Of a stretch of 64,000 nt of DNA, positions 9,101 to 20,950 are shown piece by piece. This DNA is from Anas platyrhynchos (taxonomy: Eukaryota; Chordata; Aves; Anseriformes; Anatidae): positions 3,417,501 to 3,481,500 of the forward strand of contig NC_092602.1 in the NCBI RefSeq assembly GCF_047663525.1, given 5' to 3'. The notes beneath the pieces were generated by a model, which worked only from the letters and a program-made list of their open reading frames with translations, was not told the origin of the DNA and did no database searches. Both the position numbers and the translations under genes were made by a program. How positions within the stretch are numbered: the first letter of the stretch is position 1; each line of letters begins with the position of its first letter.

Positions 9101-12100
9101 TGCTGCTGGTACCCTGTAGTTGAAAGTAGATTGATCTCAATTAAACGCTGCTAAAAACAAAACAATAAGAACACACAGCAACTGGAAATTCACAGAGGAC
9201 CAGAAATAGCCCTGGAAGCCACTTTTTTTTTTTTTTTAAATAAAATTTCCTATTTGTTACATAAACATTATTTTCTTTTTGCCCTTCCTGCTACAGTTGG
9301 ACAAAATGCTACATGCCCTTCCAAAATCAGGCTTAACTGGGAGGATGCAACTACAAGATTGGAACCTTACGTGAAACAGAAGTTAAATCAGTTCTACAAA
9401 AACAGCAAACAGAACTACTTGTTTAACCCCCTCTCTGCTTTTATCAATGTTCAGATGTATGTTCTGTGGAGGAGCTAGCCAGGTAGGGAGAGTGAGGTGT
9501 AGATAAAACTGCCCATATGATAAGGGGAATCCTGTAAAGTGGTTAATAAATTTCACAGAAAAACCAGCTGGATTCTTGAAGCTGCCCATAGGAATGTCTG
9601 TAACACGCACTTCATGAGACTGTAAATCTTACGTTATCAGTTTGCCCAAGGAAAACAGTTAAAGGTGTAGGAATATCACTTTTCGAACAAATAATTTTTT
9701 AAAATGTCACAGCCCTTCCTAGCAGAACATAACTCAAGACACGGTTCACTGTGACTCAGAAGGGACTAACAGTTAATTAGTAACTAATCTCACTCAGCAC
9801 TCTGCTTAGTCTAATTTGATCCCAAGACATGTGCGATGAATCAGTCTGCCATTTGGGTTTGATTTCAAACCTTGGTGGGAGGGAGGAACACCTCAGATTA
9901 CAGGCCACAAGCCACGCAAACCATGCAGACGTAGGGTCGGAGACCTGGTTAAAGCAAAACAAGCAGAGCTGTACCTGCATCCCTTGTGTATACCCTAGGG
10001 ACGGGGGTCCGTAGTCGTTTATAAGCTGTCTGTATTGCGCAGACGTTGCCATACTTGTGGAGGGAGAGTGAACGCTCCCAGCTGTAGAGAAGAAGAGAAA
10101 AAAAATCTGTTATTATCTAACGATGGATTAAACGGTTACATCGGGACACACTTGAGGTAGCTTTTCACTTTTCTAAAGCCGTAACCTCTCACCTTTGTCT
10201 AAGCCGACTAACGCCATGCCAGAGCCACACTATTCCCTAGGAAGAGAACAGTTAAATGAACGCTTCCCCAACGTTTGCTTTACATTTGAAAATAGCACAG
10301 CCTGCAACATTATCAGCCCAAATTGTTTGCCTAAGAGTGAAACGGTGTAACATGACAGGTTGTTCTGCCGCGACAAACCAAATATTAAGGAGCCCTATTT
10401 TTGCATATATACATTCCACAGAGATGAGTCTAACGTACTGGGCTATTTTTACTTTTTCGGTGCAAGTTATCTGAAAGCAATTTTGCAACTCAAAGTGTCA
10501 TCACATGGTCAACGGCACTATTTTCAGCCGATGCCAAAACTATTCATAGAGAACAGTCGGTTGAGGTACATGGGATCTGCTGCTCATTTAGTGACATCGG
10601 AGGTGAAGAGCACTAGCGTTATTCCTCTTTGTGTGATATCAAACATTTTTAGCAAGTCAAACAGGGCGGCGTAAGTAAACCTAAGGAAAAATAACATCTC
10701 TTTGGGTTATGGTTACTTTTTCTAGTGTTATAGAAAAATATGTATATGCATACGGGGTTGTGACTCAGCTAAGAGTTAAAGAAGCAGACTCAGATGTGAT
10801 CATTGGCGAGCTGCTCCAGAAATGAGGAATCAAAACACCTCTCCACCCCGCAACGGGAAGAATCTGGGGTTGGAGAAGCAACCTTTAGATTTTTCTTGAA
10901 GGCCTTAATTATGCTGCCCCTTTTACAACTGCTTTAGGGGACCTGCTGGTTATGGGCTGCGCACTCAGAACGAAGGCGATGTTCGACCTAGCTGCTGCTC
11001 TTTTTCACTCTTGCAGCTAAGCGCCCCTGCATCCACTGATGCTGCTGTCTTCGCCTGCAGGCACAGACACAGCCTGCCTGCTGTCGGAAAAAATCTCCCC
11101 TCTTACAAACTTCCTTGCTGCAAATTCCCAACTGCCTTCCCCGGGAGGAACAGATCTTATTCACCAGCCTTCATTTGAATCTAAATTAAACTGATGCCAA
11201 AAGTCACTGGGGCTCAGAACTATGTAAATCACTAGCTTTGTTTAAAAGTTGCAAGTGATTTCATTCCCTGTTTCCCCTCACTACAAAAAGAAACAGAAAG
11301 CCAGTAGTTTGTGAAAAGCACTGCTGAACAGACTCTCCTCCTCAGTTGGGAAGTCTCTTTCCACTTCAGAATTAATCACAGGATATCACTGTGGTGGTGT
11401 CTTTGTTAGGAGAAGAGAGCATGTTCTTAATTTCAACTAGACATGAAATCCTAACGAAGGTAAACTGGGCTGGTCACTAGGTCAACTTAAAAAAAAAAGG
11501 AAGGTTTCTCTGTCTTTAACTAAGCTAAATTTTCTGGCTTTACAGTGTGCGTTTCTGTTACTACAGTCTCACGTGGAGCTAATTGTCACATTTTGCTGAA
11601 GCATGGTAAAAAAAACTAAACACACCCATGGAGTACGGCTCCTGCACTGTGAAGAAACAGAACGGATGCCAGCTCTGCTCTCAATCAGTTCTTCACATTA
11701 TCAGCTCGAAATGCATGCACAATTGCAAGATTTCTGTACTTACAACTCAGCCAGTATTTCACGTCCAGATGACTGAATTTCAACACTTATCAAACACGGC
11801 ACAACAGCAAACCGCATCTTTCCTCCAAAGATTTCAAAATGCTCCAAAAACCTTAACGAACCCTTTGTGCTATACAGTAGGAAGGTTTAATTACCTCGAT
11901 TAAGTAAAGAAAGACTTAAGCGATTTTTCCTCACGTACAATAAAACAAAAGACCCATCCTGTAAGGACTTGTTCCTAAGCTGTTCCTGCAGGCAGTCACC
12001 CATCATGCACACAAGCCCTGGGAGCTCCAAACTGGTTCTGAACCAAGGCAGGGACTTGGTTTTTGTTTTGCTGAGTGGGTAAATCAGGATGCCTGAGCCT

Positions 12101-15100
12101 GGTCACCCAAGACCATTTTCCACCACCCTACCAGTTAATGCCAGTATCGATGGTAATTGTTTCAGGTCACACTGATTGAAACAACTACACGTGCTTCATC
12201 TGTATGAAATAACACCGCAGGGCACGTTGAGCTAAGAGAGAAAGCCCTACAAGAAACACGAGGTGGCAAAACAAAGCAGTGAATCCGGGGCCAACCCAAG
12301 CTTGGCGGACACAAGGCGCTGCGGTGGACAGGAGCCGGCCTCGGCACGGGAGCACGAAGCCAGGAATGACTCAATCAGCACAGAACTACGAAAAGAAACG
12401 AGGAGAACTTTGACCAGGCAGCGATGAGTAAGGACCTGCCGCTGGAGTCTGAGCATCGCCGCCGACGGGAATCAGCAGTCAGCTCGGTGGCGGGTGCCGC
12501 TTCGCAGCCAGGGGTGCTGTATTGTCTCCCGTACCCAGGCGTATGCAGAGCTGTGCTGCAGACACTAGAGGCCATCGCTGAGTACGGCGTGCCCTGCCAA
12601 ATGACAGATCGTGGTAACCATGGTGAGTTTACCCGTTTCTTTGCAGTCTGCATCAAAAATGTAATAAGACATAATGCCATGCGCCGACCACTTTATCAGC
12701 AGCAGCAGGCCCGGAGAACAAAGAAAAGGATTCGACTTGGCCGTGGCACCGGGCTCCGCACACCCGTGCCAGAAGTTGCGCCACTCAAACTCTGCTGGAG
12801 GGAAAGGAAAATGAAAAATCCCCGATTTCACCTCAATTCAGGATGATGCAATCGTGAACCTGAAATTAATTGTGGGGGTATCATTATCTCGCAGGGTAAT
12901 GGACCTTAGGCTTTTTGACCTATCGCTCCGTATGTTAATCTCGAGGAGAAGCCGTGGGTCTTAGATGACTATTAGTCAATTAACCCAAAATACATCTGCC
13001 ATCTGCATGTCTGAACATCCTGTACGTCTCAGATTTAAAAAAAAATAAATATATCACCAGCTACTGCTATTACTGTTAGGAAGCAAAATTAGGCCAGCGA
13101 GTCTCGCAGTCAAGACCCAGTCAAAAATCAGTTTGATGATTAGGTATTCACTAGAGAGGAAAAAAGGAGGGGGGATCTAAACAGGCTTGCTCTCTCATGT
13201 TAAAATAACAATGGAGACAAGACAGTTACGAATTGACAGGATCGAAAAGGGAGTGTGCTTGGCACTGAATTCGAGTGACACCGTGTATCACCTCCCAAAT
13301 TGTCTCAGCACTTGCTGCTGTTTAAAACCTAAATTAATGTACACACTTTCCTCCCTCCACTTTCCTAATTAAATGTATACAAAACCTTTTATATACCCAT
13401 TTATTCTTGTGCCAACAATGTCTTTTATTTCTGTATTCACACAGAAGACTGACAGAAGCGTTTTTTTCTCCACAAAAATACGGTGATTTTCTTGCTAATC
13501 AATATTACCCTTTACCAATGGGGGGGTAGGGAGAGGTCTACAATACAGCAAAAAGAAATGAGATTTTTTTGCCAAGATCTCTTCCTTCCAGTGGTCTCTC
13601 AGAGCCCCACTGAACACCCTGGAAGACAAAGGACCAAGAACCAACCTTTGTTAGCCAGAACTCCCACTGACCAGGAATCTCCCCATTTATTTCCAGTAGG
13701 TTTGTAGGGATCCATTCGGTTCCTCCTCTACTGCTTCCGAGCCAATTTGCCAGTCTTGAGTTTTAATTCTTAATTGCTGTTGCTTGCTGGAGAAGTAACT
13801 GGAAAGGCAGCTTACTGCACACCCCGCAAGGAAGTGGTGGGAGTGGGAACGCTGGGGGTACTCTTACCTGATCTGCTCCCAGCAGATGCCATGGCATCCA
13901 CGCAGCTCCTACTGCACCCTGTTTAACTCGCACAAACAGCAAGGAAAAATCAGGAATAGTTCCTCAACTCAACAAGTTACTCCCATAAAACTGACTTAGG
14001 CAAGTAGAGCCAACCCCACCAGACATGTATTTCTCTACCACCTGCACATTGTAAGGTCCTAAAAAGCTCCATGTGTAAGCTCCTGCCATTTTACTGCCTC
14101 TGTATTCAGGAACACGATGGTATCTAAGAAGAGATCCCTGCAGGTATGCAGGATGAGACAGCCAGGAGTTTCCCTGTGAGGACGTAATTTTTGCCCTAAA
14201 ATGGCCAAGTTTGCAGCAGAACACACGGGGAGCGTTCACGTGAGCTGCTCCCAACGTACACTGTGGGGCAAGTACCTTCCAGCCCGGGGAGAGACAAAAC
14301 CCATCGCAGAGCAGCCGCTTCTGCAGCGAGTATTTGCACACAGCCTGAAACACGGCTGTAGTGTTCTGCCTGGCTACGAGAACATTTGACTCCCTAGCCC
14401 TCCGCGCACTTTGGCTGAAGCTCAGCGAAAGCTGAACTTCATCCATCCGTGGGCCACCACATGCGTGTCTGCACAAGCAGATCTACGGCACAGCCAAGCA
14501 ACACACCGAGCTGTGCAGGAGCTGCCAACCCAGAGCAAAAAATGCTGACAACCCCTATTTCCCCCAGCCCTCCAATAAAGTTTTTTTTAATTTAAAATAA
14601 TGGACCCCATTCTCATTCGCACAAAACGTTCCTTATAGGACTGGCTGTGAAAGTTAGATTTTCACCCACTATTTCCCCCCTCAAACAGCCCGTGTGGTAG
14701 AAACAGACCTTTCTTTGAATAAAACTATTTCATTAAAAAAAAAATCCAGCACACACATATAAATATGTTCTCAAGAACTAGGACATTCTTTACCGTAACA
14801 GCCAGAGGCCTTGCTCTTTTGATCTGTCACACTCTGGGCCTTTCCTCTGGTACTCTCGTTCCATTTAATCTTTCCATGTGGATAACGGCCATGTTTTATG
14901 TCTGCTCTTTCTTCCTCCTCCCTCGCTTTTTTTTTTTTTATCAGAAAAACAAAAGACAGTCCCTCAGACTCCCCACCATTCTTCTTTTCTAGCTTAAGAT
15001 GGGCAATTTCTACATTACTGAGTTATCTGGCACAATGGGAATGGTTCAAATGATTGAGGCATTTAGGATGTGTACACCACATGTAGCTGGAGTGAGGGGG

Positions 15101-18100
15101 TAGGATTTAGGACTAGATTGTAGTCAGGTCCCCCAGGACGAGTGTCTGTACCAGGGATATGGCTCAAAGCTGCCTTTGGTTTGGGCCCCATGCTCCCATT
15201 AAAGGATGCAGTGCCAGCGTTGCACAACTGGAGCACAGCTTCTGGTTTACTTTTATGCAAAAGGAATGAAGTTTGCATGAACCAAAACCACCCTGTAACT
15301 CAACCAACAAGTGGTGGGTGGGGACGATGAGGAGATTTGCTGGTTGTGAAAACCATACCGTTCATTGCTTTGAACCTAAGTGCTCTGGCAGACAAAGCCA
15401 AAAGTGCCAGCTTTCTAAATGTCCCAACAAGTCCACTCAAAAATTGCTAATTCTGAAACATGCTTACTGTGTTTCTTTTCAGCCTGCTCTTTACCTCACA
15501 TGGATTTCCAGTGAGCAGGGAACCAGCAAATTTCAGTTTGAATCTTGAGGGTTTGAGGATGGAATATCAGCTACGTATCCTAAAAACTATCCCCTCTGCT
15601 AAGACGTGAACACTTTGCTCCCTGCATTGCTTACGGCAGCATTCCTTCCAGCACTCCCACTCTAAAAACCAGCTTCTCAATCTGGACAATATGAAACCTA
15701 AGCTGTCTGCAAAGGGCGACAAGCAAGGCATTTGCTCATGCGAGTGTGCGCTGCGGTCTTAATAAGGAATGACCCAGTAGTGTGCTCGGTTTCACCTCGC
15801 AGGACTGAATGAAATTGGTCTCTCCAGTTGCAAGAAACAGCCCCAGTTCGGGAAGTTCTTTCTGGTTCACCTCTCAGCGAGAATTTATGCTGTTCACCAC
15901 AAGGCTCCTGCTCGCTGTGGGGTGCAGCAGGTGCTCTGTCGGCCCCGTTGGTCCTCAGCTGCGGCAGTGCCTGCTGCACAGGGCACAGCCCCTTCCTTCC
16001 CTTGTCACAGTCTGACGGAATTTATTTCCCCAGATTCTACGCACGCAGGTTTTTAAGCTTTATGACAGGAGTAGGGGTTTGCCTCGATGCCTGCCATTTT
16101 TGGAAGAATTGGGATAAAACCAAAGGAATACCCCAAGCTCTTTCTGCTGGCTTCTGGATCTTAAAACTACTGGTCTCAAACCTGTGCATACTCTGAACAA
16201 AATGCTGGTTAATATCTCCAACAGAGCCAGAAAATGCCTAGAAACAGGGAAAATAACAGAACTACAAAATCACAGAATGGTCTGGGCTGCCCCTGGCGCC
16301 ATTCAGCCTGGCCTTGAGCACCCTCAGGGATGAGGCACCCACAGCTCCTCTGCCTCGCCACCCTCTAAGTGAAAATTCCTCCTCAACACTTCACCTGAAC
16401 CTGCCCTGTTTAGTTTAAAATCGTTCCCCCGGCCGCACACCCCCAGCTCCCGGCTGGCCCCACAGCGGAGCCGCCCCGGCCTCCCAGCACCCCGTGGCCT
16501 CCTCTGGCCCCGCTCCAGCAGCTCCGCGTCCTTCTGGTGCTGGGGCCCCTCCAGGTGGGGCCTCACGGGGGCGAGCAGAGGGGGACGATCCCCTCCCTCG
16601 CCACGCTGCTTCCAATGTGGCCCAGGGGACCGTTGGGTGCTGGGCTGCCAGTGCACGGTGCTGGCTCATGTCCTCTCGAGCCTGGGCAGTCCCTGTGGGT
16701 GGCAGCTCTTCCCTCTGAGGTACTGATGGCACCACAGAGCTCGGGGTCACCCACAGACTTGCTGAGGGTGCCCACAATCCCACCCTGCATGTCACCGACA
16801 AAGACATTAAACAGCTCCAGTCCCAACACCGCCCTGTGAGGGACGCCACCCGTCACCGGTCTCCACCTGGACATGGAGCTGCTGACCACAGCTCTCTGAG
16901 AACGGCCATCTGGGCAGTGACTGCGACCACCCAGCCCAAATATAAACTAAAAACCAGCAGTCTACAAACTGCACGGCTGCTGTAAAGCTCTCTGCTCCCA
17001 CCGAAGTCGATGGAGAAGCCCCGCTTTACCTCAGCGCTTCGGCCGGCCCTCTCACAGAGGAGCTGAGCTGAACAATATAAAGCACAAGGCGAGGAGGAAG
17101 CTGTGCCTTGCAGGGCTCAGCACAATAAGCAAGAGAATAAAAACAAAACACTGCTGTTAGAAAGGGTAACAGAGGCTCCCCTGGGACATGGCAGGGCCAG
17201 GTGAGGCTGGAAGGAAAAGCCGCAGCAGCACAGGTCCTGCTTACCTGCCGTGCAGGGAAGGTGCTCGTGAGGGAGGTTAAATGGGGCTCCCCGAGCACAG
17301 ACAGTTTGGAAGCGACAGCACTAAAAGCAGAGGACAGATTCCCAGAGCACAGGCACCCCAGGAGGGAGATGGATAATTTGGCCAAAACACTACGAGCCTG
17401 GCTGCAGGCACCCCTTGAAGGGTGTCACCAGTGACTCGGGCAAGGCGAGGAGGAGCAGGCACCGAATCCTGCTGCGCCTCCATGACCTCCTTCCCACAGC
17501 CTGGTGTGAGGCAGAGCAGTCAGCACCCGGATGCCTCCAGCACCCTGACTCACTTGCGGAGCAGCTGCGTCTTCCTCACCCGCAGCCATCCCCGACCTGC
17601 CCACAGCCGGCCCCACGGAGCCTTCCTCCCCAAGTGCCCCCGTCCCGAGGCAGCCCCTCTCCCCCAGGACTTCAGCCCAGGTTTCCCAGTCCCCAGCACG
17701 CTCCCGTGCCAGGACGGAGCACAGTCACCCACCGAGCACGACTGCTTCACCTCACCGGGCCACTCACTGAGATCAGTTTAAGCACGATTTCGCAGGGCAG
17801 CTGCTCTCAGGCTAAACTTGAAAGGAGTTAGCTCTGCAGCGAGGACGCGGCTCCAGGAGCTGAGCCTGCCCAAGCACTCCTGCACCAGAAGCCCTGCACT
17901 GCAGGGAAGCAGCGTTACCTCCCAGAGGAAAATCCCTGCGAGATCCACAGCTGGCCAGAGCCCTCCGTCGGCTGAGACCAAAATACTCAGCATGCACACG
18001 GAGAGGCTTCTGCAGGGCTGGTTTCAGGCCAAAAGGGACAGATTTCCTGTTTTCCTCTCCTCTGCAGGACGGGGGAGGGGGGTTCCTTCACCCCAGGTTT

Positions 18101-20478
18101 GGAAGCGACCCTGGGATTTCTGCTCCCGGCTGGGGGCATTCAGTGCAAGCACAATAGCGAAGCAATCTCCTGCAACTCAGAATCAAGCTCCAGAAAGGAG
18201 GGGGCCATCTGCAGTCATATCACTCCGAACGCGATATGTGCAACTGCAAGGACTGCTTTGTCTAACTCCCTTGGCCTTAGGCCACGGTGCTGGCAATACC
18301 ACTAGCTAGAGGAAGAGCTGGTGCGTGAGGATAATGGCAGAAGACAGGGAGGGAAGAGAGAGCCCATTTTGGATTCCGAGGAGGACGTTCTTTCATTGAA
18401 AAGATTCTGGGGGTGTTGAGGATGATCCGAACTGAGGAGAGAGGACAACTTAGACAAGAATAGTTCTAACATGACAGCGAACTGCTGCTAACTTGCCATT
18501 ACGGGAGGGGGGAAAAAAAAAAAAAGGAAGGGGGGGGTAGGAAAGATAAAACTGCCTGAAAGAATCTAAAACCCCGATCGCAGCAGGAGCGTTAGAAAGC
18601 ACACGGGCACGGCAGCAGGAGGACCGGAGGCAGAAACTTCACCGCTCAGCTCGTGCCGTGAGCGGCAAGCTCGCAGCCCTCACCAGCAGAGCAGCCAGCG
18701 CCGGGTCCCCCCGCGGCACGACCTAACCCGCACCCCTCACCCACCACCGCAAAATACCACCTTTGTTCCCCCTGCAATTTTACGGCTGTTCCGGAGCGCC
18801 AGGCACAGGTTCTCGTGGGAGCCGGCAGGAGAACGATTTCCCTTGCTGGGCTTTGTTTTGTTTCTTTCTTTTTTTATTTTTTTTTTCGCCCTCCGGTGAC
18901 ACTTCTGCTTTTTGTCAAAAATCCTCAGCACATCCCCTGCTTCCTGACCCCCTTGGCTGGACGGTGCGCGGCCCCATGGCAATCCCCACGCTGCTGCCCG
19001 GCTTGCCGAGCCCTCCGGCACTCGCAGCCCCACCGAGCTCAGCTCCAAGCAGGATCGGAGCACGCAGGATCAGATCCCGCACGCAGGCGGCTGAGGTGCA
19101 GGGACCTCGGCTCCTTGCACCAGCCGGTGACAATTCCTCGCCGTAAAATAAGCTCGCCGCTCTCCCAATAGCTAGGGCAGAGGTGCGCCTCGTTAATCCC
19201 TTTCGTTCACCCACATCCCAGGATTACGACCACGCACCGGGGCAAGATCTCCCTCCCTCCTACAACGAGCAGCCAAACTTTCCCCTTCTCAAAAATCAAA
19301 GAAATTAAAAAATAAAAAATAAAATCAGCCTTTCTGCCTGCGGACGGTCTGGTGGCATCCCCGCCGGCTGGCGCAGCAGGGGAAGGGAGACGGGAATATT
19401 AATTTTAAGTCGGCACTTAAACTTCTCCATTTTGGTTCGGTTTAATACAAGCGAGATCCCCTCCAAATTATCCCAGAGCTGAGCGATCGCTGCTGCGGCT
19501 TTGTTCGGGCTGCAGCGGGGCGGCCGCGCACCCTGAGGCGCAGACCCCAGCACCCACCCGCCCTCACCTCTGGAAGGCAAGGGGAGGGGGAAAAAAATAA
19601 ATAAAAGGAAAAAAAGTTAATCCCATCAAGGAAACTTTTCAGAGAGGAAAGTTGGAAAGGCTCCCGTATGGATCCAAGGAGGTGTGGGGGGGGGATAAGG
19701 AGTGGTTTTGGGGGAAATAAAGAGGAATTCCCGTGCACCCCCATACACACACACACACACACACACTTCCAAAAATATTTGGGGGTGAGCGGAGAGGGCT
19801 CGCCCGCCCGGGGCCACCCCGCCGAGCTTGGGTCGCTGAGGGGCAGCGGGGAACCGAACCGAGACCCCCCCCCCCGACCCCCTCAGCGGCGGCGGAGGGA
19901 GCGGGGCCGGGGTCCCGGGCGGCCCCCTCAGCCCCTGAGGAGCGTGAGGCGAGGCGAGGCGCGGGGCGAGCGGCACTTGCGGCGTCCCGCCAGCAGCGGT
20001 CCTCGCTGAGGCGCCGCCGGAATATTCCTGATCCAGATCAATCAGCCGCCCCGGGGAGCCGGGCATGGAGGAAAAAAGCCGGCGGCCGGAGGAGAGCCCC
20101 CCCCGCTCCCTCCCTCCTATCCCTCATCTCCTCCCCTTCCCCGGCGGCGGCTGAGGCGGCTGAGGCGGCGGAGGCGGCTCGGGGGGCGGCTCGCGGCGCC
20201 CCCGCGGAGGGGCGGCGCGGGGCGGGCGAGCGCCCGGTAATGGCGGCGCGGAGCCGGGCGCGGGGAGCTGGCTGCCCCGCCATCGCGGGACCGGGCACCG
20301 CAACTCGAGGCCGGGGCTGGCCGCGGGGCTGCCGGTGGGGGGGGGGGGTTGTGGGGGGGGGTGGGCGGCACGGCGGAGCCCCCGCCGCACGCCTCCCAAA
20401 AACTTGGCACCCAGTTGACTTACCCGGGGTGAGGGGAGTCCCGGGGATGTGGGCGTTCAAGTTGGGCTTGTAGGACAT
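6137..20478 (-). CDS. CDK2AP1: Cyclin-dependent kinase 2-associated protein 1 (DOC-1)
   Basis: Four coding exons on the minus strand: 20424-20478, 9975-10081, 8987-9113 and 6137-6204, 357 nt in total, giving 118 aa plus stop (human 115). The protein starts [10 protein letters not shown], carries [11 protein letters not shown] and [11 protein letters not shown], then the conserved C-terminal helical domain ([50 protein letters not shown]). It keeps the TER motif near the C-terminus associated with CDK2 binding, and a Cys (residue 108) in the RECLAE segment that forms the dimer in the family. Known roles are negative regulation of CDK2, binding DNA polymerase alpha-primase, and membership of the NuRD complex in the nucleus. 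An in-frame ATG four codons upstream (20490) lies in equally good context and may be the true start. Relative to human there are three extra residues (GMQ) after YTQ at the exon 2/3 junction. Intron 1 is 10.3 kb. Confidence 0.96.
6205..8986 (-). other. CDK2AP1: CDK2AP1 intron 3
   Basis: The intron runs between donor CGAG|GTAAGG (8987/8986) and acceptor TTGCAG|GC (6205/6204). It is non-coding and AT-rich with no recognisable repeat. A donor-like string on the minus strand near 6341-6350 has no supported exon. Confidence 0.6.
13868..13918 (-). other. CDK2AP1: Candidate alternative exon of CDK2AP1 (51 nt, in frame)
   Basis: On the minus strand a 51-nt segment lies between a weak acceptor (GTTAAACAG at 13919-13927) and a strong donor (ATCAG|GTAAGAGT). 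Splicing from coding exon 1 (phase 1) into it and on to exon 2 (phase 1) keeps the frame and meets no stop, inserting 17 residues, [17 protein letters not shown]. It could instead be an alternative first exon: the internal ATG at 13892 is in a near-ideal GCCATGG context and would give MASAGSRS joined in frame to [10 protein letters not shown]. No transcript evidence is available here, so this remains a prediction. Confidence 0.35.
16262..16930 (-). mobile_element. 5'-truncated CR1 LINE, antisense, with decayed reverse transcriptase end
   Basis: The plus strand begins AATCACAGAATGGTCTGGG and runs into CTCCTCAACACTTCACC and TAGTTTAAAATCGTTCCCC, the reverse complement of the CR1 3' end. Further in, the minus-strand frame shows a CR1 reverse-transcriptase C-terminal remnant: [19 protein letters not shown], then [15 protein letters not shown] where active copies have FADDTKL. 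The catalytic Asp pair is therefore lost and the copy is dead. It lies in CDK2AP1 intron 1 in the sense orientation of that gene. The boundary at the high end is approximate. Confidence 0.85.
19745..19766. repeat. AC dinucleotide microsatellite
   Basis: Eleven tandem AC units lie just upstream of the CpG island in CDK2AP1 intron 1. This is a simple repeat and probably length-polymorphic. Confidence 0.95.
20337..20370 (+). repeat. G-run cluster with G-quadruplex potential
   Basis: A run of about 13 G is followed by a GTGGGGGGGGG run and GGTGGGCGG on the plus strand, just inside intron 1 of CDK2AP1 on the template side. At least four G-tracts within 35 nt satisfy the usual G-quadruplex pattern. 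Confidence 0.7.
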
Positions 20479-20617
20479 TCCCAGAGACATGGCCAGCGGG
20501 GGCGAGGAGGAGGAGGAGGAGGAGGAAGGAGGAGAAGAGGCGTCCCGAAATTCCCCGAAGCGTCTCCGCGTCTCTCCCAGACACTTTGGGTTGTTTACAG
20601 CGGTAGCAGGCACCGGC

Positions 20618-20700
20618 AAATATGGCCGTCAGTTATATTGACACCCACAATGCAATATATCATCCATACATCATGAGGAGACGCCGATCCCAAAACTTTA
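20618..20700 (-). promoter_or_regulatory. CDK2AP1: AT-rich block inside the CDK2AP1 CpG island
   Basis: About 80 bp of AT-rich, CpG-poor sequence interrupts an otherwise extreme GC island, 140-220 bp upstream of the CDK2AP1 start codon. It contains AAATATGGCCGTC (resembling a YY1 site, AANATGGC) and AATGCAATATAT. Such a contrast often marks a conserved promoter element or 5' UTR. The function is inferred. Confidence 0.35.
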
Positions 20701-20857
20701 GGGGAGACGAGGCAGCCGCCCGCCGCCCGCCGCCGCCGCCGCCCCGCGCACCGAGGCGCGGCGGGGGCGCGGAGGGGGCGCGGCGGCGGGGGGGTGCCGC
20801 CGCCATCCCCTCCCAGACAATGGAGCTCCCCTCAGGGACGCCGCCGCCGGAGGAGCC

Positions 20858-20950
20858 GGGGCGGGGAGGGAGAGAAGGAGGGGAGAGGAGGGGAGAGGAG
20901 GCGGTAGAGGAGAGAAGGGGGGGAGAGAGAGAACCCGAGAGGGGGGGGGC
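20858..20950. repeat. GA-rich polypurine tract
   Basis: Irregular repeats of GGGGAGAGGA and GGGAGAGAGAGA make an almost uninterrupted purine strand of about 90 nt, upstream of CDK2AP1. Tracts like this can form triplexes and are common in avian CpG-island promoters. Confidence 0.7.

Larger units (their letters stand above)
10082..20423 (-). other. CDK2AP1: CDK2AP1 intron 1
   Basis: The donor is CCGG|GTAAGTC at 20424/20423 and the acceptor CTCTACAG at 10082-10089. It is phase 1. It contains a candidate in-frame exon (13868-13918), a CR1 fragment (16262-16930), GC-rich non-repetitive sequence from about 17000 to 19200 that could carry regulatory elements, a G-run next to an A-tract near 18505-18540, and an AC microsatellite at 19745. 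Open frames such as 12424-12846 have no family resemblance and are not called. Confidence 0.7.

Noticed and set aside
12424..12846. 140-codon open frame on the plus strand inside CDK2AP1 intron 1
   Set aside because: There is no family resemblance and no supporting splice or promoter context, and it is antisense to CDK2AP1. Chance open frames of this size occur in GC-rich intronic DNA.
20491..20619. In-frame N-terminal extension of CDK2AP1 with a poly-Ser tract
   Set aside because: The frame is open back to a TGA near 20630 but contains no ATG upstream of 20490; it would need a TTG or CTG start. The Ser run is simply the GAG-triplet repeat of the 5' UTR. The four-residue extension from the ATG at 20490 remains possible.
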